From Roseiarcus sp963774195 (GTDB taxonomy: Bacteria > Pseudomonadota > Alphaproteobacteria > Rhizobiales > Beijerinckiaceae), in assembly GCA_963774195.1 (NCBI GenBank), contig CAVZDY010000003.1, forward strand, positions 62,001-126,000: a stretch of 64,000 bases of DNA, in the 5' to 3' direction. Shown piece by piece: positions 18,211 through 28,070 of the stretch; position 1 is the stretch's first letter, and each line of letters opens with the position of its first letter. Below the pieces are notes generated by a model, which saw nothing but the letters and a program-made list of their open reading frames with translations, did no database searches and was not told the DNA's origin. The position numbers and the translations under genes were made by a program.

Positions 18211-18817
18211 GAATCAAAGCCGGACCCCTGACGGGTCCGAGTTTGTTGAGCATCTGCGGTGGTCTGAGGTTTGAAGCGGCGCGGAACTAGTTGCGCGCGA
18301 AGCAATCTATCCGAGCGCTTTCGGGGGTCCGGAAAACAACTCGCTTGGCCGAGATCAAAGATCGCCGGCGGATTGTACCGAATATCTGTGTATTATATCA
18401 AGTATGACTGCAAAGTCAAGCGGGTAGGGGAGTTCTTTCCGTATCCGCGTTGGCTTCGTTCCGAACGCATCTTTTCAAGCGGCATGCGGGGGATGCCTGG
18501 CCCAAATGCGCTCAAGCGAGCTGAAAATTTGGTTTTTTTGCGGTAGCCAGCCCAAGGCGTTCGATGCAAGAGCGTGGCTTAAGGCTTTGAAATTTATGGA
18601 TGGACGCCACCGGGGAATGGCGGAATCCGGAGCGTGCGCTTTCCCAGGTTCAGCGGCATCCGGCGATTTTCGTTCAGGACCCTTGAAGGGAGCCGAATCG
18701 TGGGCTGGCGTTTGAATGGGTCACGCTCCGACGCTTGCGGCGGCCGCGCATTCCACGGTTTTCTTCCCTCTTTCTTCCCCGAGCCAAGTCAGCCCTGAGG
18801 TCGATTCGTATAAGTGT
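18211..18817. other. Intergenic region at island boundary, no gene
   Basis: About 600 bases between the DUF3768 gene and the att-like repeat. An AT-rich patch at 18375-18415 could hold the promoter for the DUF3768/recombinase genes. Short open frames here lack ribosome binding sites or family signatures. Confidence 0.4.
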
Positions 18818-18839
18818 TTGAAATAATTGGCGCACCCGA
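18818..18839. repeat. att-like direct repeat of tRNA-Arg 3' end (distal copy)
   Basis: 22 bases match 32223-32244 with a single mismatch; they comprise the last bases of the tRNA-Arg(CCG) gene, including encoded CCA, and its 3' flank. On the minus strand the bases further in (about 18840-18853) still resemble a tRNA T-arm 3' strand. The tyrosine integrase pseudogene begins 190 bases to the right. This is the expected layout of a distal attachment site of an element integrated in the tRNA gene. Confidence 0.65.
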
Positions 18840-18914
18840 CAGGATAAATCTGGGCACTGGCGGTTGGAGGTCGCGCTGTGAGCGGCGACCGCAGATGCAA
18901 TGTGCCCGTTTGCA

Positions 18915-18936
18915 CTGAAACATATAGATGTTTCAG
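18915..18936. repeat. 9-bp inverted repeat near att site
   Basis: CTGAAACAT, ATAG, ATGTTTCAG: a perfect 9-bp dyad with a four-base centre lying between the att-like repeat and the integrase pseudogene. Position suggests an operator or a binding site for an excision/integration protein; no direct proof. Confidence 0.45.
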
Positions 18937-19029
18937 CAATTCCCAGAGCGATTTGTTTCACGTCCGAGGGACGGCTAGGTCGGGACTCTCACGTGCTGCG
19001 GCCACCCGATTTGCGGCGAGGCCCCGCCG

Positions 19030-20032
19030 ATGACGAGCCCCGGCACCTTAGAGAAGTATGGGAAACGCTATATTGCGTTGGCCGATCGGGCTGCCCGGGA
19101 AACCGGAGATCCCGGCGGTCGAGGAATATCCATCGAGGGGGTGGCCAGTTGGCTTTACGGGCGGCGCGAACTCTTGAGATCTTCGACGTGGCGTCAATAT
19201 CGACTAGCGATCAATCATCAGTGCGAATACGTTCTTAAAATGGACGAGGGGGCCAAAGCGAAGGTGCTAGGTCCTCTGTCCGTTCGGCCGGATGAGGAGC
19301 TGCTCGACAAACGGCGGGCGTTACCCCCGGCGACTTCGTCGCATGTTCTGCACCGACTTGATCATGAGGAGTGGGCGAGACTCCTGACGACGGCAGACTG
19401 CAAGAACTCGAAATATAAAGAGCCGCTGAAGGCGTATTTGCCAGCGGGATTGGTGTCGGGCCTGCGACCGCATGAATGGAGCGTCGTTCGTCTCGTGTTC
19501 ATGCCAGATGGCCTGACCGCCGTTCTGATCGTGAATAACTGCAAGTACTCAGACGAGCGCGCGCATGGCCCATTTCGACGGCTGGTTTATGACCGAAGCA
19601 AAGCCTGTGAACTCAATCGCAGCCATCGCGAAGTGGTTGGAAATCGTCGACGATGTCCTCAAGGGCCTCAAAGGTGAGGCGCGGAGCGAACGGTGGGAGG
19701 CCTACAGCCGCGGCCTCAGAAATCATATGCGTATAGTTTGTGACGAAGCGTGGCCCCGTCGCAAGCGGCATCCTGCTCTGTATTCGGTCCGGCACTGTTT
19801 CGCCGCGCTCCAGAAGAGCATGGGTGTCTCGAAGGTCGATATCGCTGCGATGATGGGTCACGCAGTGGATAATACTGCAGCAGACGATTACGCTGATCCT
19901 CCGCGAGGAGGGAAATCTTTGCCGCCGGCTGTTCTTCCAAGCGCGCACCCGCGCGACGTCGCCGACGTCAGACTCGGAAGAAAATTTGACCCGAGCCTAT
20001 TTCGCAAAGAGACGCCTACGCCTAAGGCCTAA
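19030..20032 (+). pseudogene. Tyrosine-type site-specific integrase, frameshifted
   Basis: ATG 19030 starts an N-terminal SAM-like core-binding domain ('SSTWRQYRLAINHQCEYVL'), followed by the catalytic Arg in 'GLVSGLRPHEWSVVRL'. Near 19600 the frame breaks; the next frame supplies 'YSVRHCFAALQKS' (Arg/His), 'AAMMGHAVDNTAADDY' (His and Tyr nucleophile). Joined, the protein would be about 330 residues, normal for an island integrase. It lies just inside the distal att-like repeat, so it is the probable integrase of the 18.8-32.2 kb element, now apparently inactive. Confidence 0.75.
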
Positions 20033-20300
20033 TCAATCGGCGGGTTACCGACATCACGATGTGAATCGGCCCTCTAATTGCGGGGCTCTGTCAAGGACCT
20101 CTCGGTGATGTCATCGCTGGGGTCATGGTCCTTTCCGAGGTCGCCGAAGCGCCTCATGATGATGTCCGGGTCGGACGCCTCAACGTGTGCAGCGGAGTGC
20201 GGACGAACCGCCGCCAGCCGATTGAACGAGGTCGCCACAACCACCGTCCCAGCGGGACATCGCCAGCCCGGTGAACCGGGCCAGGACCTTCAGGTCATGA

Positions 20301-21334
20301 TCAAGCCGATTTGGCTTGGCCCCATTCGAACGAGGTTCCGTCGACCCAGATGCAGTGAAGAATGACGGCGATCTTGCGAGCGATGGCGACCTTCGCCTTT
20401 TTCATGCCGATCCGCTTGGCCAGCTTCATACCCCAAGACCTTCAGACCGGACCATTTTTTCGTTCGGTGAAGCAGCACCGTCGCCGCCTCAAAGAGGTAA
20501 GTGCGCAGAAGCCTATCGCCCCATCGTGATATTCGTGCCGTTGGCATCGGTCTCGCCGGACTGATTGCACCGTGGCGTCAACCCGAGATAGGCGCCAACC
20601 GTCGACGCCGATCGAAAGCGCGACGGGTCATCGATCGTATGCCGGAAAGTCAGGGCTGTTACGACGCCGACGCCTGGAACCGTCATGAGGCGACGCGTCG
20701 TTTCATCAGTCTCTGGCCATTCGCCTTACTTCGTCGTCGAACTTTCTCTGTTGCTGACAGACTTCCTCATGGATGGTGAGCAGCGGTACGACGACGCCAC
20801 GGAGCGGATGATCATCGCCGAGCAACTCGACAATCTGTTCACGGAACTGCGACCGATGGCTCTCGGAAACAGAAGACCGTACTCTTTGATCATGCCGCGC
20901 ACCTGGTTCTCAATATCACGGCGGATGGCGACAAGGCGAGAACGAGCGACAAGCATGGCTCGGATCCTTCTGACTTTCTTCGCTCTTGACCTTCGACCTC
21001 GCGATACCAGCCAACGCGTACCAATTCTGCAAGCCTCGCGCATCGTTTTCGTCGCTCTTGTTCATGCGGACCGACAGCACGGCGTGTGCATGCCGCGCAA
21101 CCATGCAAACAACAGGCAACTCGACACGCCGCAGTTCATGCCAGAGCCAACTCGCCATCGCGCCGGTTTCAAAGCCGATGCGCTCGGCGTTGGGCGCACG
21201 TTTGCGAAGAAGCTCGGTCAGGGCGCCTGGATGGGACTTGGCCTTTCCCCTCGAAGAGGCGCCGACCCGACTCGTCGACAACGCACATCGAGGTCTCCTT
21301 TTTGCGAGACGTCTAGTCCGACATACTGTTTCAT
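20301..21334 (-). pseudogene. IS110-family transposase with multiple frameshifts
   Basis: From ATG 21334 ('MKQYVGLDVSQK') pieces in alternating frames rebuild a full IS110/IS1111-type transposase: RuvC-like N-terminus, 'RMNKSDENDARGL', 'VPGVGV'-type middle region near 20670, 'RWGDRLLRTYLFEAA' and 'WVDGTSFEWGQ' before a stop at 20301. At least four frame changes are needed, so it is inactive. It is not the same copy as the fragment at 771. Confidence 0.8.
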
Positions 21335-21585
21335 GGCGCCCTCCGATGAACGCGATTGCGTGAGGACTGACCGTACCGAGCGCCCGGCCCGCCCCGCAAT
21401 TACGTCATCGTGCGGGGTCTGCCCCCCAATCGGCTTGGAATGTTGCCCCTGGGACGAAGGCAAAGTCACTAGCCGTCTAATCGACGTTGGCCGGGTCACG
21501 GTTGGACGCAGATAGGGGGCAAACGGCGCGCCGAATAACAGTTAGGCTAGAAGCGAGCCGGCATTGTTACCTTAGCTCGGAAAAT

Positions 21586-21614
21586 TTGTTGCGGGTCGTC
21601 TAACAATATATAAT
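21586..21614 (+). promoter_or_regulatory. Predicted sigma70-type promoter
   Basis: TTGTTG (21586-21591), a 17-base spacer and a perfect TATAAT (21609-21614), 46 bases before the start of the 41-residue gene. The -35 is only partly canonical. It would drive the small-protein/membrane-protein/J-domain genes. Confidence 0.4.
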
Positions 21615-21660
21615 TATCGCTAGGCGCAAACGCGCTGTCGAGTTTTCCGGGCGGACGATT

Positions 21661-21786
21661 ATGGTCAAAAAAGCTTCCAGCTACACAAAAACCTCGACCA
21701 GAAAGATCAGGGGAAAAGCGGGCGCGACAAAAATTGTCATGGTGAAGGGGCACTGGAACAAGCTTAACCGCAAGCCGGGAAAGTAA
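21661..21786 (+). CDS. 41-residue highly basic small protein
   Basis: ATG 21661 opens a 41-codon frame, 'MVKKASSYTKTSTRKIRG' to 'IVMVKGHWNKLNRKPGK', with about one third Lys/Arg. The following gene starts 9 bases after its stop, so it sits at the head of a three-gene unit with a two-helix membrane protein and a J-domain protein. The 'VKGHW' ending resembles small proteins I have seen only as hypotheticals. Possible nucleic-acid or ribosome binding is inference from charge. Confidence 0.5.
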   Translation: MVKKASSYTKTSTRKIRGKAGATKIVMVKGHWNKLNRKPGK

Positions 21787-21795
21787 GCAGTCCCA

Positions 21796-22056
21796 ATGCC
21801 CCGACCCTATGCTCGACAATACGAAAGTCAGCGATTGGAGAAGAAGTCGCCGCTAGTCTGGGTGATTTGGTTAATTGTTTTTATGCCGGGATCGGTTTTG
21901 ATTTGGATAGAATATTTCTTTCCAAAACGAGGGCAGTTGTGGGCAAGTCGCCGAAGAGCGGAAAACCGCGTTGTTCAAGGTCTTTATTCAATAGTGATCT
22001 ACGGGATTCTCATTATTCTTGGCTTTCTGGTCGCCACCTCTCACAGTCATGGATGA
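21796..22056 (+). CDS. Two-helix membrane protein of unknown function
   Basis: 86 residues with two clear hydrophobic segments, about residues 20-40 ('VWVIWLIVFMPGSVLIWI') and 63-80 ('LYSIVIYGILIILGFLVA'), separated by a basic loop. Its last codons overlap the start of the J-domain gene (ATGGATGA), indicating translational coupling. No family recognised; base composition is AT-richer than the surroundings. Confidence 0.6.
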   Translation: MPRPYARQYESQRLEKKSPLVWVIWLIVFMPGSVLIWIEYFFPKRGQLWASRRRAENRVVQGLYSIVIYGILIILGFLVATSHSHG

Positions 22057-23065
22057 AAATAAAGTGGAGGGTGCACCGCAGTTTGGCCGGGTGTTGTGGC
22101 TTCGTGGGGCGCTGAGATCTTACGGCGTTTACTGCATTCTTATTGTGGCTATATCTTGGTGGATATTTCCGCTTGCCGCTATTGCGCTAACGCTCGTCGG
22201 CGTCGCGTTGATTTCGTCAGTGGGTTGGTACAAATTGCCCGACGCGGAATATGAGTTCGATGACTTTCCCTGTTTGGGTAAGACGATTTCGTCTTGTGAG
22301 TTAGAAACGAGCAGCCTTCATCATAAACATAACCTCTCCTCCGAGAATGAAGACACGACGTCGATAAAATTCGCGACCTCATTCCGCGGAATCCATTACG
22401 GAACGGCGTTTTTGGCGATCAACAGTCCCGTGGGGACGCTGATTGTCAGACCAGACAGGTTTTGGCTGAAGTGTAGATCACGCGTAATATACGGAAACGC
22501 GTTTGATATTTCTGTGAGTGCGTTTAGCACAGAACAAATGGTCCGCCGCCCCCGCAGGGATGATAAAGTGTTAGAGTCAACGTGGTTATATCATACAAAA
22601 CGAGGTGAAAAAGACCTGCGATATAAGAACAATCCTAAAATGTGGTCTGTTGAACGTTACGGAGTGACGCTCACCCTGCAGGAATATGAATGGGATTTGC
22701 ATCTATTTTCCGAGGGAAACCGCGATACATTTGCGGCGGCATTTATAGCCTTGACAGAACTAATGGCGCCAAACAGCGATGACGATGGTCAGTTTGAGGA
22801 GGGAGAGGAGGGAGAGGAGGAAGACGACGAGGAAGATCGAGCAGATTCTAACTCGGATCCCGAGGATTCGCCTGCGAGCTGGTGGGAGGTGTTGGAGGTC
22901 GCACCGAGTGCCGGTACTGAGGAGATACGAAGTGCATATCACAAATTGATGAAGCAATATCACCCAGATCGTGTCGCGCATTTGGGCAAAAAGTTGAGGG
23001 CTGTTGCCGAACAAGAAGCTAAGGCCATCAATGAAGCTTACGAACGTGCACTGCGAAGGTCGTAA
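22049..23065 (+). CDS. Membrane-anchored J-domain protein
   Basis: 338 residues from ATG 22049. Two adjacent hydrophobic segments near the N-terminus (about residues 20-60) anchor it; a large middle region of unknown fold follows; then an acidic stretch of almost pure Glu/Asp (about residues 245-275) and a C-terminal J domain: 'WWEVLEVAPSAGTEEIRSAY' and the HPD motif in 'KLMKQYHPDRV'. J domains recruit Hsp70 (DnaK), so this would bring DnaK to the membrane or to a partner, possibly the coupled two-helix protein. It is AT-rich compared with core genes, consistent with transfer. Function unknown. Confidence 0.75.
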   Translation: MDENKVEGAPQFGRVLWLRGALRSYGVYCILIVAISWWIFPLAAIALTLVGVALISSVGWYKLPDAEYEFDDFPCLGKTISSCELETSSLHHKHNLSSENEDTTSIKFATSFRGIHYGTAFLAINSPVGTLIVRPDRFWLKCRSRVIYGNAFDISVSAFSTEQMVRRPRRDDKVLESTWLYHTKRGEKDLRYKNNPKMWSVERYGVTLTLQEYEWDLHLFSEGNRDTFAAAFIALTELMAPNSDDDGQFEEGEEGEEEDDEEDRADSNSDPEDSPASWWEVLEVAPSAGTEEIRSAYHKLMKQYHPDRVAHLGKKLRAVAEQEAKAINEAYERALRRS

Positions 23066-23072
23066 GCGATTG

Positions 23073-23250
23073 GTCGACGGCTTCTTCGCCACCCCTCAGC
23101 GTCGCCTCAAACGCGACATCTTCCGATCCGTCACCGACCTTCAGGCAGCAATCAATCGCTTCCCCGAACACGACGCTGGCACCGGCGCTCACGATGTGCC
23201 GTGGAATTCGCACGATGCCCGCCGCCGCCATGCGCCGCTGGATCATTGAT
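23073..23250 (+). pseudogene. IS630-family transposase C-terminal fragment
   Basis: Directly after the J-domain gene, a frame reads 'VDGFFATPQRRLKRDIFRSV' and 'TDLQAAINRF', the C-terminal block of one IS630 subgroup that normally follows the last catalytic Glu. Only this tail remains; it decays after about 23160. Confidence 0.6.
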
Positions 23251-23686
23251 AGGCGCTTTGTATCAGCGCCCGTCGCCGCTCGAAATTTGGGTGGGATGCT
23301 GAGAGGCGCGAGGCGGGAGCTGTCTCATGCGCCCCCCTTCTTAGGTTCCAATCAGGTTGGACCTATTCGATTAGCCCGGCCTCGAATCCCCCCGCAGTGT
23401 TCGCCGGCAGTCCACCTCATTGGAATTCACGCGGGCCGGTCATGGCGATCAGCGCTTTGACTTGCCTGCCTTCGGAAAGGGTCGCGGCATCTTGACGGGA
23501 GCGCTCGCCTCCAGGGCCCGCGTGTCCTTGCCGATAGTGCCCTTTGTCGATGAGAGTGCCGCCTGTCTCGGGTCAAGGGCGGGCACGTAACGATTTCTTG
23601 TCCCGATATAATGTAAGCACGTCGATCCTCCGGGGAGTATGATTGTGAAAAACAGCAACTATTTAGGCTCCTAGATATTCGCGCTT
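23251..23686. other. No supported gene
   Basis: A 69-codon frame on the minus strand (23449-23658) with a Lys/Pro-rich end exists but has no family match or clear ribosome binding site. I see no RNA gene or repeat structure here. Confidence 0.3.
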
Positions 23687-24286
23687 TTGAAGGGGCTCTG
23701 GTCGGGATTTGCTGTAACCGACACGATAGTCGTGGTTCTGATCGTGGCTGTTTTCGTCTGGAAGGAACTCACGGGCACCGAGTTTAAAGAACATCCTTCG
23801 GCAGGCTTGATCTCGTGGTTGGCCGCAGCGTTCATCGCCTTCGAAATATTACGAAGCTCATATCAGCTCTATGCCGCCGAACGTAGGCAACGCGAGCAAC
23901 TCGAGCATCAATTGATCCCGCTTCTCACTCCGGAACGACCAAACCTCGCATCCACTTTCAAGCGGATTAACGAACTCTCAGTCCCGGCTAAATATGTTCG
24001 TCTCCAAATTCGCAATACCGGCACGAGAACCGCCACTCGTTGTTCTGTGAAGCTACTCAAGATCGAGCTTCAAGATGGCGCCCCTTGGCGTGAACTCCCT
24101 TACCATGACACTTTGGATCTCGCTTGGTCGAATAAGGCCGCCGGGAGCGGCGCGGAAATTGATCTGCCCGCCGGAGGGATCGATATGGTTGACATCGCAT
24201 ACGTATTAGAAAGAAGCCACGAATTGACTCTAGCCTCGATCGTGCCCGCTAATTACCCAGGTCTGATGAAAGTCGCAGGTCAATAG
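23687..24286 (+). CDS. Membrane protein of unknown function
   Basis: 199 residues. Two N-terminal hydrophobic segments ('TIVVVLIVAVFVW' and 'LISWLAAAFIAFEIL') precede a coiled-coil-like 'AERRQREQLEHQLIPLL' and a soluble beta-rich domain ('VRLQIRNTGTRTATRCSVKL'). The start is uncertain: the listed one is TTG without a strong ribosome binding site. No family assigned. Located in island cargo. Confidence 0.5.
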   Translation: MKGLWSGFAVTDTIVVVLIVAVFVWKELTGTEFKEHPSAGLISWLAAAFIAFEILRSSYQLYAAERRQREQLEHQLIPLLTPERPNLASTFKRINELSVPAKYVRLQIRNTGTRTATRCSVKLLKIELQDGAPWRELPYHDTLDLAWSNKAAGSGAEIDLPAGGIDMVDIAYVLERSHELTLASIVPANYPGLMKVAGQ

Positions 24287-24799
24287 AGATTCACGTTCCA
24301 ATTGGCATGCGCGAACGCCGGCGCTCGGACAATTACATTTCGTATGTTCTGGGGTTATGGCACAGAAACCTTGAGTTTTCCCGACGACCCTCTTCTCATC
24401 GTATAAATGTCTGCAATGATAGAAAATCAGTGACTCTCGAAATCTCGAGCATGATGACGGCGCTCGCGGTAGCCGGGAGCGCGTCGACTGTGCATCATCG
24501 TGTTTTTCCGACCCGAACCCCAATAGCTGCATTAAAAGCTGCTCGCATCGCATCCTCGGGAATTTTGCGACCCTCATCTTGATGTACCGCGCCGCGCCGC
24601 GAGCGGGCGCCTTTCCTTGATCGGGTGCATCGCCTGCACGCTGAACGCACGCCGCTCCATGGGTGAACCCGTTCTTCGCAGAATTCTGGCCGATTGACGC
24701 GGAGACGCGGTGACCTGATGTGACCCGGCAGGTGGCGATGAACCCTGCTGCATGCGGCGACCATTCGACCATTTTCCCGACGCGGTGGAGACCCTCTAG
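24287..24799. other. No supported gene
   Basis: Overlapping open frames on both strands show no coherent protein signature. Probably decayed cargo. Confidence 0.3.
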
Positions 24800-25042
24800 C
24801 GTTTCATCGTAGCGGCCCGGATCGACAGCGTCTTCTTCGGGCTCGGCCTCGACGGTGCGGCCAGGACGCTTGTCACGCATTTTCCGTCCGCAGTGCTCCG
24901 GTTCGCGGAGGAAGCGATCGGCCCCGAAGTGTATGTCCCCTACGACCTTCCGGAATTTCTCGACGCCGTCGTCGCTGCCGACGCGGCGCTAAAGAGGCAC
25001 TGGCGTTCCCGACGCTTAAAGGCCTACGTCAGGGGGCGTTAG
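24800..25042 (+). pseudogene. C-terminal remnant of an unidentified gene
   Basis: An 81-codon run, opened by an in-frame stop at 24797 and without a start codon, reads like real protein ('SVFFGLGLDGAARTLVTHF', 'EEAIGPEVYVPYDLPEFLDA', 'ALKRHWRSRRLKAYVRGR') and ends at TAG 25042. I do not recognise the family. It looks like the 3' end of a gene whose front was lost. Confidence 0.35.
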
Positions 25043-25560
25043 GAAATGCGCCTCCTGAATGGACATGGAGTGTACGTCTCCGGCATAGGGGTTCGTCGAA
25101 ATAAATCACTCATATGTAAAATCGAAACGGCAGCGGCGGTGCGTTCATGGCTGGCGGCGACGCCGTTAGGATCTCCCCTACGCGGTCCGCAAATTTCAGC
25201 GTGACCGGAAGCCCGCTGGCGAATTCGCATGCGTTGTAGTTGCCTTTGTCAGCGCCAGCACGTGGGTAAGCACGGTCATCAGATCGCAGTCTGTGAAACG
25301 GACGCACCAATGTGAGTCGGCACCGGGGTCCGACGCCGATCGGCAAGCTAAGCATTGGCATCGCTAATCTCCGGAGTCATTTCGTGGTGCCGGTTCGCAC
25401 CTTCTGTAGCGAGAGGGGGTGGATGTGACGATCACATCCTCTCAGACGGGAGGCTTCACCTCAGCCCCTTTCCTCCTGCGCCGAAGACGCAGGTTCGTTC
25501 AATGCATGGCCACTTCGTCGGAATCCGCAGGTTAGGGCGCTGTAACAGCAAAGCCCCTGC
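25043..25560. other. No supported gene
   Basis: No frame here has both a plausible start and a recognisable product. Base composition varies, consistent with a junction of decayed insertions. Confidence 0.3.
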
Positions 25561-26209
25561 CTAAGTACGGGGATTTGCCGTTACGGCGTCAGTCACCTTT
25601 TGCAAAGCCTTCTCCGCCGCACCCATCTCGACCTCGACGAAGGCCAAGAGGAAAGCGGCGATAAATAACGAGTGGATGGCCCGCTCCGGCGTCACGGCGT
25701 CGTCGACGAAAGACAGAAGGTCACCGGGCATCTTCGCAAAATAGACGATTGCGCCGAGCCCATTTGGATGCACGACGTCGGACAAGTGATCGTAGGCTTC
25801 ACGGAAGCCTGTGTATCGCTTCGTCATTTTGTCGATCTGCGTGAGGATATTAGGACCCTTTAGATCTTCGCCCCCATCCTCTAGAAATGACGGGATGCGT
25901 GTAACGAAAGCGGCTTTCCATGGATTGATTCCCCAAGCCACGCGTGGCGATGCTGTATTGGGCGTCTGCGATGTCTTTTTTGAGTAGGTCGATTTCCTCT
26001 TGGCGTCGCTTCCTATCAGCTGCCGCGAACGCATCCCGCTGCGAGTTGTAAGGCCGCAACACGTGCTCGTCGACGATCCTATCGACGGTCGCGAGCACTT
26101 CTGTATCCGAGCACCTCGGGCTGGCCTCAGCGTAGCCGGCGACGCCGAGCATGCAAGCGAGTATAAACGCGTGCGCGGCAATGGTCTGCTCTTTCAGCTT
26201 CAAGGTCAC
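25561..26209 (-). pseudogene. Secreted protein remnant joined to a second remnant
   Basis: GTG 26209 (GGAGGGAT just upstream) starts a protein with a signal peptide ('HAFILACMLGVAGYAEAS') and a helical, charged region to about 25950 ('RKRRQEEIDLLKKDIADAQ'). Beyond that, good-looking coding continues only in another frame ('YTGFREAYDHLSDVVHPNG', 'HSLFIAAFLLAFVEVEMG') to a stop at 25561. The second part reads like a cytoplasmic helical protein rather than the rest of a secreted one. Either one frameshifted gene or two truncated genes fused at about 25.93 kb; I lean to the latter. Confidence 0.4.
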
Positions 26210-26418
26210 ATCCCTCCGGTAATGTTCAGCGAACGCGTGACAAGCGACCGCCCCGCCGATGTGATCACCAGCGTCGCGGTTCGTTGATCATCCGCTAAAA
26301 ATGTCAGCAAACAGACTTTGTGCAACGCTAATCCTAAGGTCTTATCGAATACGCTCGATGACGAAGAGATGAAGAGCGTGCTGCAATGGATCAACCGTTC
26401 CGCCGTGCCCAGCCTCGT

Positions 26419-27048
26419 TCAGGGGGAGAAATGCACGGTCTTGCTCCTCCATTGCTCGAAATAGGGCACATATTGAGACGGCACGTGCAGCGGATTGCAT
26501 TTCATGACAGCGCGTACCGCGCTTTCCGCATAGGCCCGCCAAGCGGGATCGGAGGGCGGATTGAGGAGCGCCGGCAGCATGGACAGGGAGCCGTCGGGAT
26601 TGAAGGACACGCGGACTTGCGTGACATACTTGGCCCCTTCCGGCATAGCGCTCGGTGGCACCCAGCAATTGAGGTACGCCTCCTGCAGCCAGACGTCGAA
26701 GGTAGCCGACACCGATGCCGACATTTGTGGCGCGATCTGCGGCTGCAAAATGTTATGGACTGCATGATCAACGACGGCATATTGTTTGGGAAAATACCGG
26801 TTCATAACCGCTGTCACAATAAGAAATATGACAATGGAAGTGAATAGTATACTAATTAGCTTTTGTATGACTGCGATGATCGGCCCAAGTACTGGGATCG
26901 ATATCAGGCCTTGTACCATTTGTTGTGTCTCACGAGCAGAGTCGCGTTGACGTCGGCGGATTACCTGCTCAAGTTGATCCTGTCGAATGTAGTCAAGCTG
27001 TGCGGCGCGAAATTGTTCTCGACCATTGTCGCCGGCGGCCATATTCAT
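26419..27048 (-). CDS. TolA/TonB-C-like membrane-anchored protein
   Basis: 209 residues. A charged N-terminal coiled region (to about residue 45) is followed by one long hydrophobic stretch (about 55-85), then a periplasmic domain. The C-terminal part, 'VTQVRVSFNPDGSLSMLPAL' and 'WRAYAESAVRAVMKCNPLHV', has the layout of the TolA/TonB C-terminal domain, which contacts outer-membrane partners. AGGAG precedes ATG 27048. The adjacent upstream gene encodes a secreted protein, so the two may work together in the envelope. Role unknown. Confidence 0.6.
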   Translation of the reverse strand: MNMAAGDNGREQFRAAQLDYIRQDQLEQVIRRRQRDSARETQQMVQGLISIPVLGPIIAVIQKLISILFTSIVIFLIVTAVMNRYFPKQYAVVDHAVHNILQPQIAPQMSASVSATFDVWLQEAYLNCWVPPSAMPEGAKYVTQVRVSFNPDGSLSMLPALLNPPSDPAWRAYAESAVRAVMKCNPLHVPSQYVPYFEQWRSKTVHFSP

Positions 27049-27143
27049 AACTCCTGGATTGTTGGTGGCGAAATTGAAAGCCCGCGATGATCGCAGCTAA
27101 GACGCAAATCGTGTCCTCATGCGCATCACTAGAATCTTGTCGT

Positions 27144-28070
27144 TTAGCGTGCCTGTCCGTTGCATTCCGCGTGCGGAAGGGGTTGAAAATTTGGGTTATT
27201 GTCCGCGACAAAACAGACCAGCGCAATGTTCTTTTTCCCCTCCTCGCTGCTTTGTTTCGCAGACAAGGCACTCCATAAATTTCCCCAGCCGTGTGGTTTC
27301 ATGCTATTCATCAGCAAATACGTACTTATGTTAATCCACGCATTACCGCGCTGTTCTATCCCCATGTCCAAAAAAATACGTTTGCCCATTTCAGCCCACG
27401 TCTCACTATCGCGAGAGTGTACAGAGGACCCCTGTACAGCAACCGAAGCACTTGCATCGGGAAGCGCTACTGGGCCGACGTTGCCCGGTCCAGGCCCGTC
27501 TGGGGATGAAGCATCTGACGTATTGCCAGCCTGACCATCGTTCGCGGTATAAGTAGAGGTGCCTGAAGAAGGTGAGAGGGCGCCAAGCGCGGCGATGGAG
27601 TCCAAAGAAAATCCAGAAAAATATCCTTTTGGACGTTCGCTCCATTGCCAGTTCACATAACCTGGAATGATTTGCGTTGGATGCATCGTAATGATCGCCA
27701 TGCTCTCGTCGAGATCCTTGTTGTTGATCAACACTCGGACCGGGATGAGACAATCTTCGCCCAAGAGAACCCCAGACCCTTTGGTTCGCTGGATCGCGAT
27801 TTCTCTTTGAGTGAACGCAGCGCCATTACCTTCCTGATCAGGGAATAGAAAATTGACTGTTAGGGTGCCGTTAGGGTCTCCATCCAGATCAACGCGCAAA
27901 TTGTGGACATATGGATCACCTTGCAGGGGCTTAGCAAAACGATCCAAGGCGACTTGCTCCGCTTCGGCAAACGCTCGAGAAATCTTGCACCATCCCTCAG
28001 GGGCTGTACCTGCCAGGGCGGGGCTAGCAAAAGACGCGAATACCGCAAAGGTCAATCCAGAATATCTCAT
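27144..28070 (-). CDS. Secreted protein of unknown function
   Basis: 308 residues from the ATG at 28070, chosen because a clean signal peptide follows ('TFAVFASFASPALA', cleavage before GTAPEG). The mature protein has a globular N-terminal domain ('YVHNLRVDLDGDPNGTLTV', with 'GEDCLIPVRVLINNKDLDE'), a Ser/Gly/Pro-rich linker around residues 175-215, and a C-terminal helical part. Three or four Cys could form disulfides. No family recognised. Located 95 bases upstream of the TolA-like gene, same strand. Confidence 0.55.
   Translation of the reverse strand: MRYSGLTFAVFASFASPALAGTAPEGWCKISRAFAEAEQVALDRFAKPLQGDPYVHNLRVDLDGDPNGTLTVNFLFPDQEGNGAAFTQREIAIQRTKGSGVLLGEDCLIPVRVLINNKDLDESMAIITMHPTQIIPGYVNWQWSERPKGYFSGFSLDSIAALGALSPSSGTSTYTANDGQAGNTSDASSPDGPGPGNVGPVALPDASASVAVQGSSVHSRDSETWAEMGKRIFLDMGIEQRGNAWINISTYLLMNSMKPHGWGNLWSALSAKQSSEEGKKNIALVCFVADNNPNFQPLPHAECNGQAR

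Noticed and set aside
22790..22850. GA-rich repeat tract as a separate repeat element
   Set aside because: It encodes the Glu/Asp run inside the J-domain protein and is explained by that coding sequence.
25110..25361. 83-codon frame on the minus strand in island cargo
   Set aside because: No ribosome binding site, no family signature and composition like surrounding non-coding DNA.
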